From: Chelativorans alearensis | Lineage (GTDB): Bacteria > Pseudomonadota > Alphaproteobacteria > Rhizobiales > Rhizobiaceae | Direction: 5' to 3' | Assembly (NCBI RefSeq): GCF_010993735.1 | Contig: NZ_WQNI01000008.1 | Location: 62,001 to 126,000 of the forward strand | DNA length: 64,000 bases | In this document: one piece after another, positions 45,108 to 52,965 of the stretch | Numbering within the stretch: position 1 is the first letter of the stretch | Layout: each line of letters begins with the position of its first letter | Notes under the pieces: generated by a model | Database searches by the model: none | The model's input: only the letters and a program-made list of their open reading frames with translations | What the model was told of the DNA's origin: nothing | Translations under genes and position numbers: made by a program

Positions 45108-48100
45108 ATGCGAATGAATTTCAGGGCGATCAAATTTCTGGCCGCGACGACGGCGTTCTTCGCGCCACACCCGGCGTTGCCTCAGGAGGCTCCCACGCCC
45201 GCGCCGCCGGCGGATGATGCGGAATATTCCAGGAACTGGGGCATGCCGATGATCAATGCCCTGCCGGCCTATCTGCAAGGCTATACGGGCAAAGGTGTGA
45301 CTGTGGCGGTGATCGACACTGGGCTGGATGTCAACCATCCGGAGTTCGCCGGACGCATTTCTGAAGCTCTTCGAAACTTCGGTACGGAAAAGGAACGGGC
45401 TCCCGACGACGTAAGTCATACTGACGACGAAGATGGCGAGATAAACGGTCATGGCACACATGTCGCGGGCACCGTTGGCGCGGCTCGCGATGGCAAGGGC
45501 ATGCATGGTGTCGCCTATGAGGCCACCATTTTGCCGCTCCGCGCGATCGGAACCGAAACGGATGACGACGCCCTGTCCCCTGACATGGCGGCCGTTGAAT
45601 ATGCGGCCCGTCACAAGGTCGATGTTTTCAATGCAAGTTATGGCCCGGATTTGCCGCGTAAAGAAAACAATCCCCACTACCAAAAACTCGAGTACATCCC
45701 CGTTATGGATGGGCCCGATTTCGTGACGAGGCAATATAACGCGCTCAGAAAGGCAGCTGATGCGGATGTCGTTATGGTCGTCGCCGCCGGTAATGATTTT
45801 ATAGATCAACCGAAAGCGGCGGTTTTGCCGTCAGGCGGATTTGGCATGTTTCCGTTGATCACGCCGGAGAATACCGCAAACCGCCTTTACGAGTTCGTCA
45901 AGCCCCACGATGATTTCGATTACCAGAACCCGGATACCTGGGATCGTTATGATCCGTCTCATCCCGATGTCGCGGATCTGGACTTTTCAGATTTGCAAGG
46001 GTCGGTGATCGCGGTCGTCGCCGTCGACAAGGACGGGAATATCGCAAGCTACAGCCAACGTTGCGGAGCGGCAGCGGAGTGGTGCATGGCTGCACCGGGT
46101 GGCGAGTGGCCGGAGCCCGATCCATCCGTGGCCATCTATTCGACCTGGCCGATGTCGGATGGGAGCTACAAAGCCATTGATGGAACATCCATGGCAGCGC
46201 CACACGTGACAGGTGCTGCCGCAGTGGTCCGGTCCGCATTTCCTTACATGAACGCAAGCCAGACTATTGAGACAATTCTGACAACGGCGACCAAGGAAGG
46301 TTACAAAGACGAAAGCATCTACGGCCAGGGGCTCCTCAATCTTGGAGATGCCGTCAACGGTCCCATGGAGTTCCGTTATCAAGGCGTGTTCGACGTGGAC
46401 ACGCAAGGCTATTCCTCGATCTGGTCAAACCCGATCTCGGGTCCGGGTGATCTTACCAAGCGGGGCGAAGGCGCACTCATCCTGAGTGGCGACAACAGCA
46501 CCTATACGGGACCGACCACCGTCCTCGGCGGAACGCTGGCCGTCGACGGCAGCATTGCCTCTCAGGTGGATGTCTCGGGAGCGGGCCTTGTTGCAGGCAT
46601 TGGTACGGTCGGCTCCCTCACAGCAGGCGAAGGCGGCGCGATCGCGCCGGGCAGTGTACTCGATCCCGCCAAGGGCGTCTCGGCGCTGTCTGTCGACGGC
46701 GATTTCGTGCAGCAGGCCGGGTCCACCTACCAGGCTGGTCTCGCATCGACGTCCGATCTCATCGATACGACGGGAAGTGCTGCGATCGACGACGGGGCGC
46801 ACATCGAATTGTTGCGGCAGGGAACGCCTTCAGTCGATACGCGCTACACTTTGCTGACAGCGGCGGGCGGTGTGAACGGGACATACGCCGGCCTGACCGG
46901 AATCTGGGCTGCGGACACACCCTTCGTCGATTTCGCACTGGCCTACGATCCGCAAAACGTCTTCCTCGATACCGAGCGGACCGCGACGGCCTTCGCCGAT
47001 GTGGGAGCGACTTTCAACCAGCGCTCGGTTGCCGCGGGTTCCGAGGCGCTGGGAGCGGGCAATCCCATCCATGACAATATCCTCTTCCTGACGACACCTG
47101 AAACGCGCGACGCCTTCGATCAGCTTTCAGGTGATATCTATTCTTCCGTTCACGGCGCCCTCATCCAGGACAGCCATTTCGTCCGCGACGCCGCCAGCGA
47201 TCGCATCCGCTCAGCATTCGAAGGTGTCGGCGCTTCGCCTATCCAGGTGATGGCCTACGGGCCGGATGGACCGGAGATGGCTCCGGCGACCAGTGAGAAT
47301 TTCGCCGTCTGGGGACACGGCTTCGGCGCTTGGGGTCATCTTGATGACGGCGGCAACGCCGCGCGGCTCGACCGCTCGACGGGAGGCTTCCTGGCTGGCG
47401 GAGATGTGCTCGTGGGCGATCATTGGCGGCTCGGGCTTCTGGCCGGTTACAGCCATACTTCCTTCGACGTCGACAACCGAGCGTCATCCGGCTCCAGCAA
47501 CAATTATCACCTGGGCCTCTATGCCGGCACCCAGCGTGGGCCTCTCGGTTTCCGCTCGGGTCTTGCGTATTCGTGGCATCGCGTCGAAACCGACAGGATC
47601 GTGGCTTTTCCAGGCTTCTCCGACAGCCTTTCGACCGAGTACGACGCGGGCACCTTTCAGGCCTTTGGCGAACTCGGCTATCGGATGGATACAGCCTCAG
47701 TGTCCTTCGAGCCATACGCCAACCTCTCCTATGTCAGGTTTGACGCGGATGACTTCTCGGAAGATGGCGGGCCGGCCGCACTCTCGAGTGGTGACCAATC
47801 CAGCGACACGACGTTCACGACCCTCGGGCTACGCGCTTCATCGGCATTCACACTGGGCTCGACGACCGCAACGGCCCGTGGCGGCATCGGCTGGCGGCAT
47901 GCGTTCGGCGACGTAACGCCTGAAACGCATCTTGCCTTTGCCGGCGGCCCATCCTTCGCCACCAAGGGCACGCCGATCGCGAAGAACGCCGCGGTGCTCG
48001 AAGCAGGACTGGACATAAATCTCAGCGAAATGGCCACCGTCGGGCTGGCCTATCAGGGGCAACTCGCCTCGGACGTGCAGGAGCACGGCTTCAACGGCAA

Positions 48101-48119
48101 GCTCACGGTTCGTTTCTGA
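45108..48119 (+). CDS. autotransporter with subtilisin-like (S8) protease passenger
   Basis: The 1003-residue protein has a signal-like N-terminus (RAIKFLAATTAFFAPHPALP), a subtilisin domain with Asp 70 (VIDTGLDVNHPEF), His 115 (NGHGTHVAGT), Asn 229 (VVAAGND) and Ser 361 (IDGTSMAAPHV), then a beta-helix stalk with an autotransporter repeat (TKRGEGALILSGDNSTYTGP) and a C-terminal beta-barrel from about residue 720 (ENFAVWGHGFGAWGHLDDGG) ending in a final Phe. It would be secreted through the outer membrane by type V secretion. All catalytic residues are intact. ATG 45108 follows GGAG. It lies 31 bp after the AraC gene. SecDF downstream may assist its export. Confidence 0.9.
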   Translation: MRMNFRAIKFLAATTAFFAPHPALPQEAPTPAPPADDAEYSRNWGMPMINALPAYLQGYTGKGVTVAVIDTGLDVNHPEFAGRISEALRNFGTEKERAPDDVSHTDDEDGEINGHGTHVAGTVGAARDGKGMHGVAYEATILPLRAIGTETDDDALSPDMAAVEYAARHKVDVFNASYGPDLPRKENNPHYQKLEYIPVMDGPDFVTRQYNALRKAADADVVMVVAAGNDFIDQPKAAVLPSGGFGMFPLITPENTANRLYEFVKPHDDFDYQNPDTWDRYDPSHPDVADLDFSDLQGSVIAVVAVDKDGNIASYSQRCGAAAEWCMAAPGGEWPEPDPSVAIYSTWPMSDGSYKAIDGTSMAAPHVTGAAAVVRSAFPYMNASQTIETILTTATKEGYKDESIYGQGLLNLGDAVNGPMEFRYQGVFDVDTQGYSSIWSNPISGPGDLTKRGEGALILSGDNSTYTGPTTVLGGTLAVDGSIASQVDVSGAGLVAGIGTVGSLTAGEGGAIAPGSVLDPAKGVSALSVDGDFVQQAGSTYQAGLASTSDLIDTTGSAAIDDGAHIELLRQGTPSVDTRYTLLTAAGGVNGTYAGLTGIWAADTPFVDFALAYDPQNVFLDTERTATAFADVGATFNQRSVAAGSEALGAGNPIHDNILFLTTPETRDAFDQLSGDIYSSVHGALIQDSHFVRDAASDRIRSAFEGVGASPIQVMAYGPDGPEMAPATSENFAVWGHGFGAWGHLDDGGNAARLDRSTGGFLAGGDVLVGDHWRLGLLAGYSHTSFDVDNRASSGSSNNYHLGLYAGTQRGPLGFRSGLAYSWHRVETDRIVAFPGFSDSLSTEYDAGTFQAFGELGYRMDTASVSFEPYANLSYVRFDADDFSEDGGPAALSSGDQSSDTTFTTLGLRASSAFTLGSTTATARGGIGWRHAFGDVTPETHLAFAGGPSFATKGTPIAKNAAVLEAGLDINLSEMATVGLAYQGQLASDVQEHGFNGKLTVRF

Positions 48120-48161
48120 GGATTAGCGAAAAGCACCAAACCGACTGAAGGAGGACATGCA

Positions 48162-48422
48162 TTGAAACCCTTACTTTACGCGACTTTGGTTTCCGCTTTG
48201 CTGGCGATCGCCGGCTGCACAACGGATGACGGCTATGATGGCTGTCATGGCGTGGGCTGCATGGTCGATGATCCTGATGCTGGGGATCGAACCATCGACG
48301 ACAGGCCGCAATTCGACCGCGAAGGCAATCCCAACTTTGATGAGCACGGCAACTACCAAGGGTGCCACGGTATCGGCTGTGAAGTCGATGATCCGGACGA
48401 CGACGATGATGATGATGAGTGA
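48162..48422 (+). CDS. small lipoprotein with duplicated CHGxGC motif
   Basis: The 86-residue protein has a lipobox (LLAIAGC, Cys 19) and so is probably a lipoprotein. The mature part contains the motif CHG-V-GC-x-VDDPD twice, at about 28-39 and 68-79 (CHGVGCMVDDPD and CHGIGCEVDDPD), and ends with a run of Asp (DDDDDDDE). The repeated Cys/His pairs suggest metal binding or disulfides; this is inference. A TTG start at 48162 is forced, since AAGGAGGACATGCA gives a good ribosome site and the nearby ATG is out of frame. No known family recognised. Confidence 0.7.
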   Translation: MKPLLYATLVSALLAIAGCTTDDGYDGCHGVGCMVDDPDAGDRTIDDRPQFDREGNPNFDEHGNYQGCHGIGCEVDDPDDDDDDDE

Positions 48423-48456
48423 AAAATCCTGCAACGTGGAAAAGGAGTAGCCACTC

Positions 48457-48897
48457 ATGACCGCATACAACAGTCCGATCCATCGACACGCTGAAATCGT
48501 CATGATCGCCCTCACAGGGCTGGGAATTACGCTGACGTCCGCTTTCGCCGCAAATAGCGCCTGCCATGGCGTGAAGGTCGAAATGACCAAGGCGCGCAAG
48601 GCCGAATATGCCCCTCTTGTCGCCTCGGTGATGGAAAGCGAGGTCAAGCCCGCTCAGGTGACGTTCAGCACGATCATGGAGAGCGGCAACTGGAGTGCCG
48701 CTTATGTCTCCACGCCCGTGAGCGACGACGGCGTCATGTTCTTTCAGACGGTCGCCGGAAAGAAGCGTTTTCGCGACGTATGGGGCGGCTGGGCGGATCC
48801 GTCGGAACGCCCAGAGCTGGTGGCCTGGGCAAAGAAGCTTGGAGCGCCAACAGATTTGGCCAGGTGTTTCGCCGAGACCGTTACGGAGGACGAATGA
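48457..48897 (+). CDS. exported hypothetical protein
   Basis: The 146-residue protein has a hydrophobic segment (IVMIALTGLGITLTSAFAA, about 14-32), most likely a signal peptide with a long basic n-region. The mature part (about 114 residues) has two Cys residues (about 36 and 137) and segments such as MESGNWSAAYVSTPVSDDGV and MFFQTVAGKKRFRDVWGGWA, typical of a small periplasmic domain. No family recognised. AAAAGGAGTAGCCACTC precedes ATG 48457; its stop overlaps the next start (ATGA). Confidence 0.65.
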   Translation: MTAYNSPIHRHAEIVMIALTGLGITLTSAFAANSACHGVKVEMTKARKAEYAPLVASVMESEVKPAQVTFSTIMESGNWSAAYVSTPVSDDGVMFFQTVAGKKRFRDVWGGWADPSERPELVAWAKKLGAPTDLARCFAETVTEDE

Positions 48898-49187
48898 TGA
48901 TTTTTCGTATTCTTATCCCACTTTTGACCGGATCGCTGATGCTGGCCGGCTGCGCGAGTGACGACAGCGCATGGGTCAAGGATGACACGCCTCGCTCGGA
49001 CACTGATCAGGCGTTGGCCGATTGCAAGTATCAGGCAGAGGCGGCCACGATCGGGATCGGTGCCAACGATCACCCGAAGACCTGGGGCGAGGCCATCGGG
49101 GACGGGCTTGGCAACGCCGTGATACAGACCATGGACGAGGAAGAACTCATCACTTCCTGCATGCGGGCCAAAGGGTTCCGGCGATAG
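48894..49187 (+). CDS. small lipoprotein
   Basis: The 97-residue protein has a lipobox (GSLMLAGC, Cys about 20). The mature part contains a pair of Cys (ALADCKYQAEAAT and LITSCMRAKGF), probably disulfide-bonded. The repeat of Cys spacing resembles small outer-membrane lipoproteins of alphaproteobacteria. No family recognised. ATG 48894 overlaps the stop of the previous gene (ATGA), so the two are translated together. Confidence 0.7.
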   Translation: MMIFRILIPLLTGSLMLAGCASDDSAWVKDDTPRSDTDQALADCKYQAEAATIGIGANDHPKTWGEAIGDGLGNAVIQTMDEEELITSCMRAKGFRR

Positions 49188-49220
49188 AGACCCACGATAG
49201 ATCCGTAGGAGGACGGTAAA

Positions 49221-49670
49221 ATGCCCAAGCTGAACCAAACGCTTTTCGCAGCTCTGTTCATCAGCCTCGTGGGTGCCACGGTCGCGGGGGCACAATCGGC
49301 GAAAGAAATGAACCAGACGCTTGACGGACTGTTCGGCGCTCATGCGCCGTACCAGGCCTTCTTCGAGAAGCTGAAGAAGGCCGTTGCAGAAAACGACAAG
49401 CAGGCCGTTGCCTCGATGGTTGAATATCCTTTCAAGGCGCGGATCAATGATAAGGCGGTGACCATCAAGGATGCCGCCCATTTTGAAACGGATTACGACA
49501 AGGTCTTCACCGCCAAGGTCAAGGAAGCCGTCTCCAAGCAGGCTTATGCGACCCTGTTCGCCAACTGGCAGGGCGTGATGATTGGGGACGGAGAGGTCTG
49601 GTTCAATGGCATCTGCAACGACGATGCGTGCGAACGGCAAACGGTCAGGATCATCGCCGTCAACGACTGA
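49221..49670 (+). CDS. exported hypothetical protein, SnoaL/NTF2-like
   Basis: The 149-residue protein has a signal peptide (LFAALFISLVGATVAGA, end about 24). The mature part looks like an alpha+beta cone: FFEKLKKAVAENDKQAVASM, VEYPFKARINDKAVTIKDAA, then a helix (DYDKVFTAKVKEAVSKQAYA) and strands (GVMIGDGEVWFNGICNDDAC). This is similar to secreted NTF2-like proteins, not a firm assignment. A Cys pair near the end may form a disulfide. GGAGGACGGTAAA precedes ATG 49221. Confidence 0.65.
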   Translation: MPKLNQTLFAALFISLVGATVAGAQSAKEMNQTLDGLFGAHAPYQAFFEKLKKAVAENDKQAVASMVEYPFKARINDKAVTIKDAAHFETDYDKVFTAKVKEAVSKQAYATLFANWQGVMIGDGEVWFNGICNDDACERQTVRIIAVND

Positions 49671-49722
49671 CAATGGAAAAGGTGATCGGGGGGCTGTTAC
49701 GTGCAGACGATGGGAGAAGGGA

Positions 49723-50214
49723 ATGAGGCTTGTTCCTATAGCGACTGCGACCACCATGCTGTTGGCATGTTCCCTACCGGCAATGGCACAGGGCGACATG
49801 GGCTTCGACCTGAAGGTCACACTCTCCAAGAAAGCGGCCGCCAAGCTTGCCGCTGAAAAGGAGGGAATCGTTGCCTTCGCCTCATACTACGGTGATCCGA
49901 AGCGGGGCGCCGAGAAGCATGCGGACGAAATCGGCCAAATCGATCTCACGCCGCAGGACGAAGAGGTGGAAATCTCCGGCTCGGGCGGACACGCCCGCAT
50001 CAGCGGCGCAAAGGTCGACACGAAGCGTCTCGACTGGCTCGCCGGCCCTGCCAAGGTCAACGTCAACATTGCGTCGGCGCGCAAGAGCAGTTCGGACAAT
50101 CTGCTCGACTGCGATTTCATCGACGGTGCACTCGCGGATGTCAGGAAAGCCCCGATCACGCTCCATTGTTTTCTGATCGAGGAAGAGCATCCCGATACGG
50201 AGATGAAGCCGTAA
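49723..50214 (+). CDS. exported hypothetical protein
   Basis: The 163-residue protein has a signal peptide (ATATTMLLACSLPAMAQ, about 22 residues), possibly with a lipobox-like LLAC. The mature part is beta-rich: FDLKVTLSKKAAAKLAAEKE, ASYYGDPKRGAEKHADEIGQ, a strand (EEVEISGSGGHARISGAKVD), then two Cys (LLDCDFIDGAL and TLHCFLIEEEHP). No family recognised. ATG 49723 follows GGGAGAAGGGA. It is the last of the small exported proteins before the MscS gene. Confidence 0.6.
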   Translation: MRLVPIATATTMLLACSLPAMAQGDMGFDLKVTLSKKAAAKLAAEKEGIVAFASYYGDPKRGAEKHADEIGQIDLTPQDEEVEISGSGGHARISGAKVDTKRLDWLAGPAKVNVNIASARKSSSDNLLDCDFIDGALADVRKAPITLHCFLIEEEHPDTEMKP

Positions 50215-50338
50215 GGCTTACAAAATTCATGCCGCCTCGTTCCAATGAGGAACGCCTGCGTGGCGGAGGCCGCGAATACCGGATCGTCCCTGGAGGCAAG
50301 GCTTAGCCTCCTGACACAACTCAACTTGATCAAGTGAA

Positions 50339-52171
50339 ATGAGCAACCGAAGTCATATTCTGCGCCTTGCCGTGGCGCTCTTGGTGGTGGTTCTCGGTGC
50401 AAGGGTGTTTGCGCAAGATATTGGACCTGATCCCGCCGGGGAGGACAACGGCGTCTCCTTTTTCCCATCCGAAAGCACACGCGGCATCGAAGCCATTCTC
50501 GATCAGCTCGCCGGACCTGATGAAGCTAACCTCCAGCCGCTGGAGGAACTCCTCGAGCCGGCAAATACGAACAGCCCCCGTGACACGATCATCAGCTTCC
50601 TCAAGCTGACCCAGCGATATTACGACCTCTTACGACAGGACGCATACACGGCGGAGGACGATGCGGAGCTGCAGCATCTGTACGACGAGATGCAGTGGTT
50701 CTTCGATCTCAGGAATGTCGCACCATCGCTGCGTCAGGATGTGGCTGTGAATTCCGCGGTTTATCTTCGTGAGGTCATCGACCGGATCGGCTTGCCCCCG
50801 GTTAATCAGATCCCAGATCGAAGACAGATGCTCGCCGCAACCAACGAGGGGTATCCACCAGCGTGGAAGATCGGCAACAGCCCGCTTCTCATCACGCGTA
50901 TTGACGAGGGACCGAACCAGGGAAAGTATCTGTTCAGTGAGGAGACGCTGGAGACGGTTGAAGACCTATTCCACCGTCTTAGATCGTTTCCCTACCGGAG
51001 CACATCAGCGGAAGGCTTCTACGAAGCGTCTTTTCTGACGCCGCGCCCCACCCTGCAAGCGTGGTCGGATAGCCTGCCCGCCTGGATGCACAATGGCTTT
51101 CTGGGGCAGACCATCTGGCAGTGGGTCGCGATGGTTTTGCTCTTTGCCCTGGCGTTCCTGCTGATTTGGCTCCTGTCGTCCGTCCTTAAGCGGCTGACCA
51201 AGAACGCTCCACCCCTCGCGCGCGATGCGACACTGCTTCTTGTGCCGCTATTCGTAGTTTTCGCCAGCTATTTGCTCTATGATCTCATCGGCGACAAGAT
51301 CTTCATCACCGGGCTCGTCTTTCGGACCGCCGTCTACATCATTTACGGCATCGCCCTGCTTGCAGGCATTATCTTTATCTTCTCGCTTGGAACCGTGCTG
51401 ATCGAACTGGCAGCCTCGACCGAGCGCGCCAAACGACGCCCGTCCGACTTCCATCTGGCAACCCTTGGCATTCGTGTCGTGAGCATCATTGCGATTATCG
51501 CTGTCTTGCTGCAGGGGATGTACCTGATGGGCTTCTCGCTGGCCACCATTCTTGCCGGTGCCGGTGTGACGGGTCTCGCTGTTGCGCTGGCTGCACAAAA
51601 TACTCTGCGCAACGTTTTCGGCAGCCTCATGCTGCTCCTGGACAAGCCGTTCGAGGTTGGCCAGCGAATCAAGCTTCGCGGCTATGACGGTGTTGTCGAA
51701 GACATCGGAATGCGCTCTACCCGGCTGCGCCTGCTCTCGGGCCATCTCGTCAGCATTCCCAATGAAAACGTTGCCGGGGTGGATATCGAGAATGTCGACA
51801 TGCGCCCCTCTATCCGACGCACAATCAACCTTCCGCTGGCTTATGATACGTCTCAGGAGAAGATCCAGCGCGCCGTGACGATCCTGCGTGAAATTCTCTC
51901 CGTGCCCCGCTCAAGCATTGCGAATGCGGACGGTGAACCGCCATTGCGAAGGGAATCGCATGGTGGGCAAGAGGCGCAAACAAGGCATCCGAATGAAGCT
52001 ATTAATCATCCGGACCAGCCGCCGCGCGTCATCTTTAATGAAATCAACTCCGACTCCCTCAACATCAGCGCCACATACTGGTACAGCCCGCCAGATTATT
52101 GTGCTTATCTGGAGCATTGCCAGATGATCAACCACGAAATCATCCGTCGCTTTCGTGAAGAGGGACTATAG
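50339..52171 (+). CDS. large MscS-family mechanosensitive channel
   Basis: The 610-residue protein has a signal peptide or first helix, a long periplasmic domain to about residue 250, several transmembrane helices, and the MscS pore helix TM3 and vestibule: ILAGAGVTGLAVALAAQNTL followed by RNVFGSLMLLLDKPFEVGQR. The beta domain GMRSTRLRLLSGHLVSIPNE and IENVDMRPSIRRTINLPLAY follow. It opens under membrane tension and protects against hypo-osmotic shock. The C-terminal domain is unusually large with low-complexity inserts (REILSVPRSSIANADG). It closes the island and may be regulated with the secreted proteins. Confidence 0.9.
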   Translation: MSNRSHILRLAVALLVVVLGARVFAQDIGPDPAGEDNGVSFFPSESTRGIEAILDQLAGPDEANLQPLEELLEPANTNSPRDTIISFLKLTQRYYDLLRQDAYTAEDDAELQHLYDEMQWFFDLRNVAPSLRQDVAVNSAVYLREVIDRIGLPPVNQIPDRRQMLAATNEGYPPAWKIGNSPLLITRIDEGPNQGKYLFSEETLETVEDLFHRLRSFPYRSTSAEGFYEASFLTPRPTLQAWSDSLPAWMHNGFLGQTIWQWVAMVLLFALAFLLIWLLSSVLKRLTKNAPPLARDATLLLVPLFVVFASYLLYDLIGDKIFITGLVFRTAVYIIYGIALLAGIIFIFSLGTVLIELAASTERAKRRPSDFHLATLGIRVVSIIAIIAVLLQGMYLMGFSLATILAGAGVTGLAVALAAQNTLRNVFGSLMLLLDKPFEVGQRIKLRGYDGVVEDIGMRSTRLRLLSGHLVSIPNENVAGVDIENVDMRPSIRRTINLPLAYDTSQEKIQRAVTILREILSVPRSSIANADGEPPLRRESHGGQEAQTRHPNEAINHPDQPPRVIFNEINSDSLNISATYWYSPPDYCAYLEHCQMINHEIIRRFREEGL

Positions 52172-52389
52172 CTTCCGCCCATAAGTTCCTAATTCTGAAT
52201 AACTCTATTTCGGTCGTTACGATGATAGGTCCCGAATGGCTGACCGTTTCGCCTGTGCCAAAGATGCGCCTCAATCTGCGCTGCAGGTGCAGTTGCATCG
52301 GTTAAGAGTGAGCCGCGATTTGTGCGAACGATAAAGAGGCCAAGACAGCGCCCGGTTTTTCGGTGCATGATAAGGCCGTGTCTGGTGAG

Positions 52390-52818
52390 ATGAAACAAGG
52401 CTGCCGCGGGCGGGATTGCGCAAGGCCCGGCGTTCTGTCGAACGTCGGAGCTGGCGTTCGGCTGCTCGCGTCGTTCTTCTTCCTGATCTGGACCGCGCAG
52501 GCGGCGACAGCCATCCAGGGCGGACCGGCTTTCGCCAAGGGAGAAGATTCGATCGTGGCGGCTGGACCCGCCGCACAGCCGACAATTCCCGTTCGAGAGG
52601 TTGCGCGCCATCTTGGTGTGGAAGCATCCCGCTTCAAACCATACGCATACGCCCATCCGGGTGGGGGAGACGGCAAGCCCGTTGCCATAGTCTGCGACCT
52701 GAACATGCAGTTCGCGGGCAGTCGGAGGGCAGTTTTCCGTGCATGGCCCAACGTTCAGCCGGATCCATCGCCAGCCCATACCTTCCACGCGCGTGCCCCG
52801 CCCATCCAAAGGGCCTGA
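52390..52818 (+). CDS. possible small exported protein
   Basis: A 142-codon frame begins MKQGCRGRDCARPG and contains a hydrophobic stretch (VRLLASFFFLIWTAQAATA) that could be a signal peptide, then a polar part with no recognised domain. The ribosome site is weak and the codon use is ambiguous; antisense frames are also open. It lies upstream of secDF. Marked as possible only; it may not be a gene. Confidence 0.35.
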   Translation: MKQGCRGRDCARPGVLSNVGAGVRLLASFFFLIWTAQAATAIQGGPAFAKGEDSIVAAGPAAQPTIPVREVARHLGVEASRFKPYAYAHPGGGDGKPVAIVCDLNMQFAGSRRAVFRAWPNVQPDPSPAHTFHARAPPIQRA

Positions 52819-52965
52819 TTTTCGCCGCGTGTGATCGCGGCGCCCGATTCCTTTCCTTCAGAATTGTTGCGCGTCGCTCGGCATCGGTTTGTCGAGCCGA
52901 CCGCGAATCAGAACCCCGATCCGGGATGGAATCCGACTCCCGCCATCGGCAGAACGGACAAGAAC

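Noticed and set aside
52189-52809. A 206-codon gene on the minus strand opposite the possible exported protein
   Set aside because: Its composition is like an antisense reading. No ribosome site or family was recognised; the + strand frame is slightly better because of its signal-like helix.
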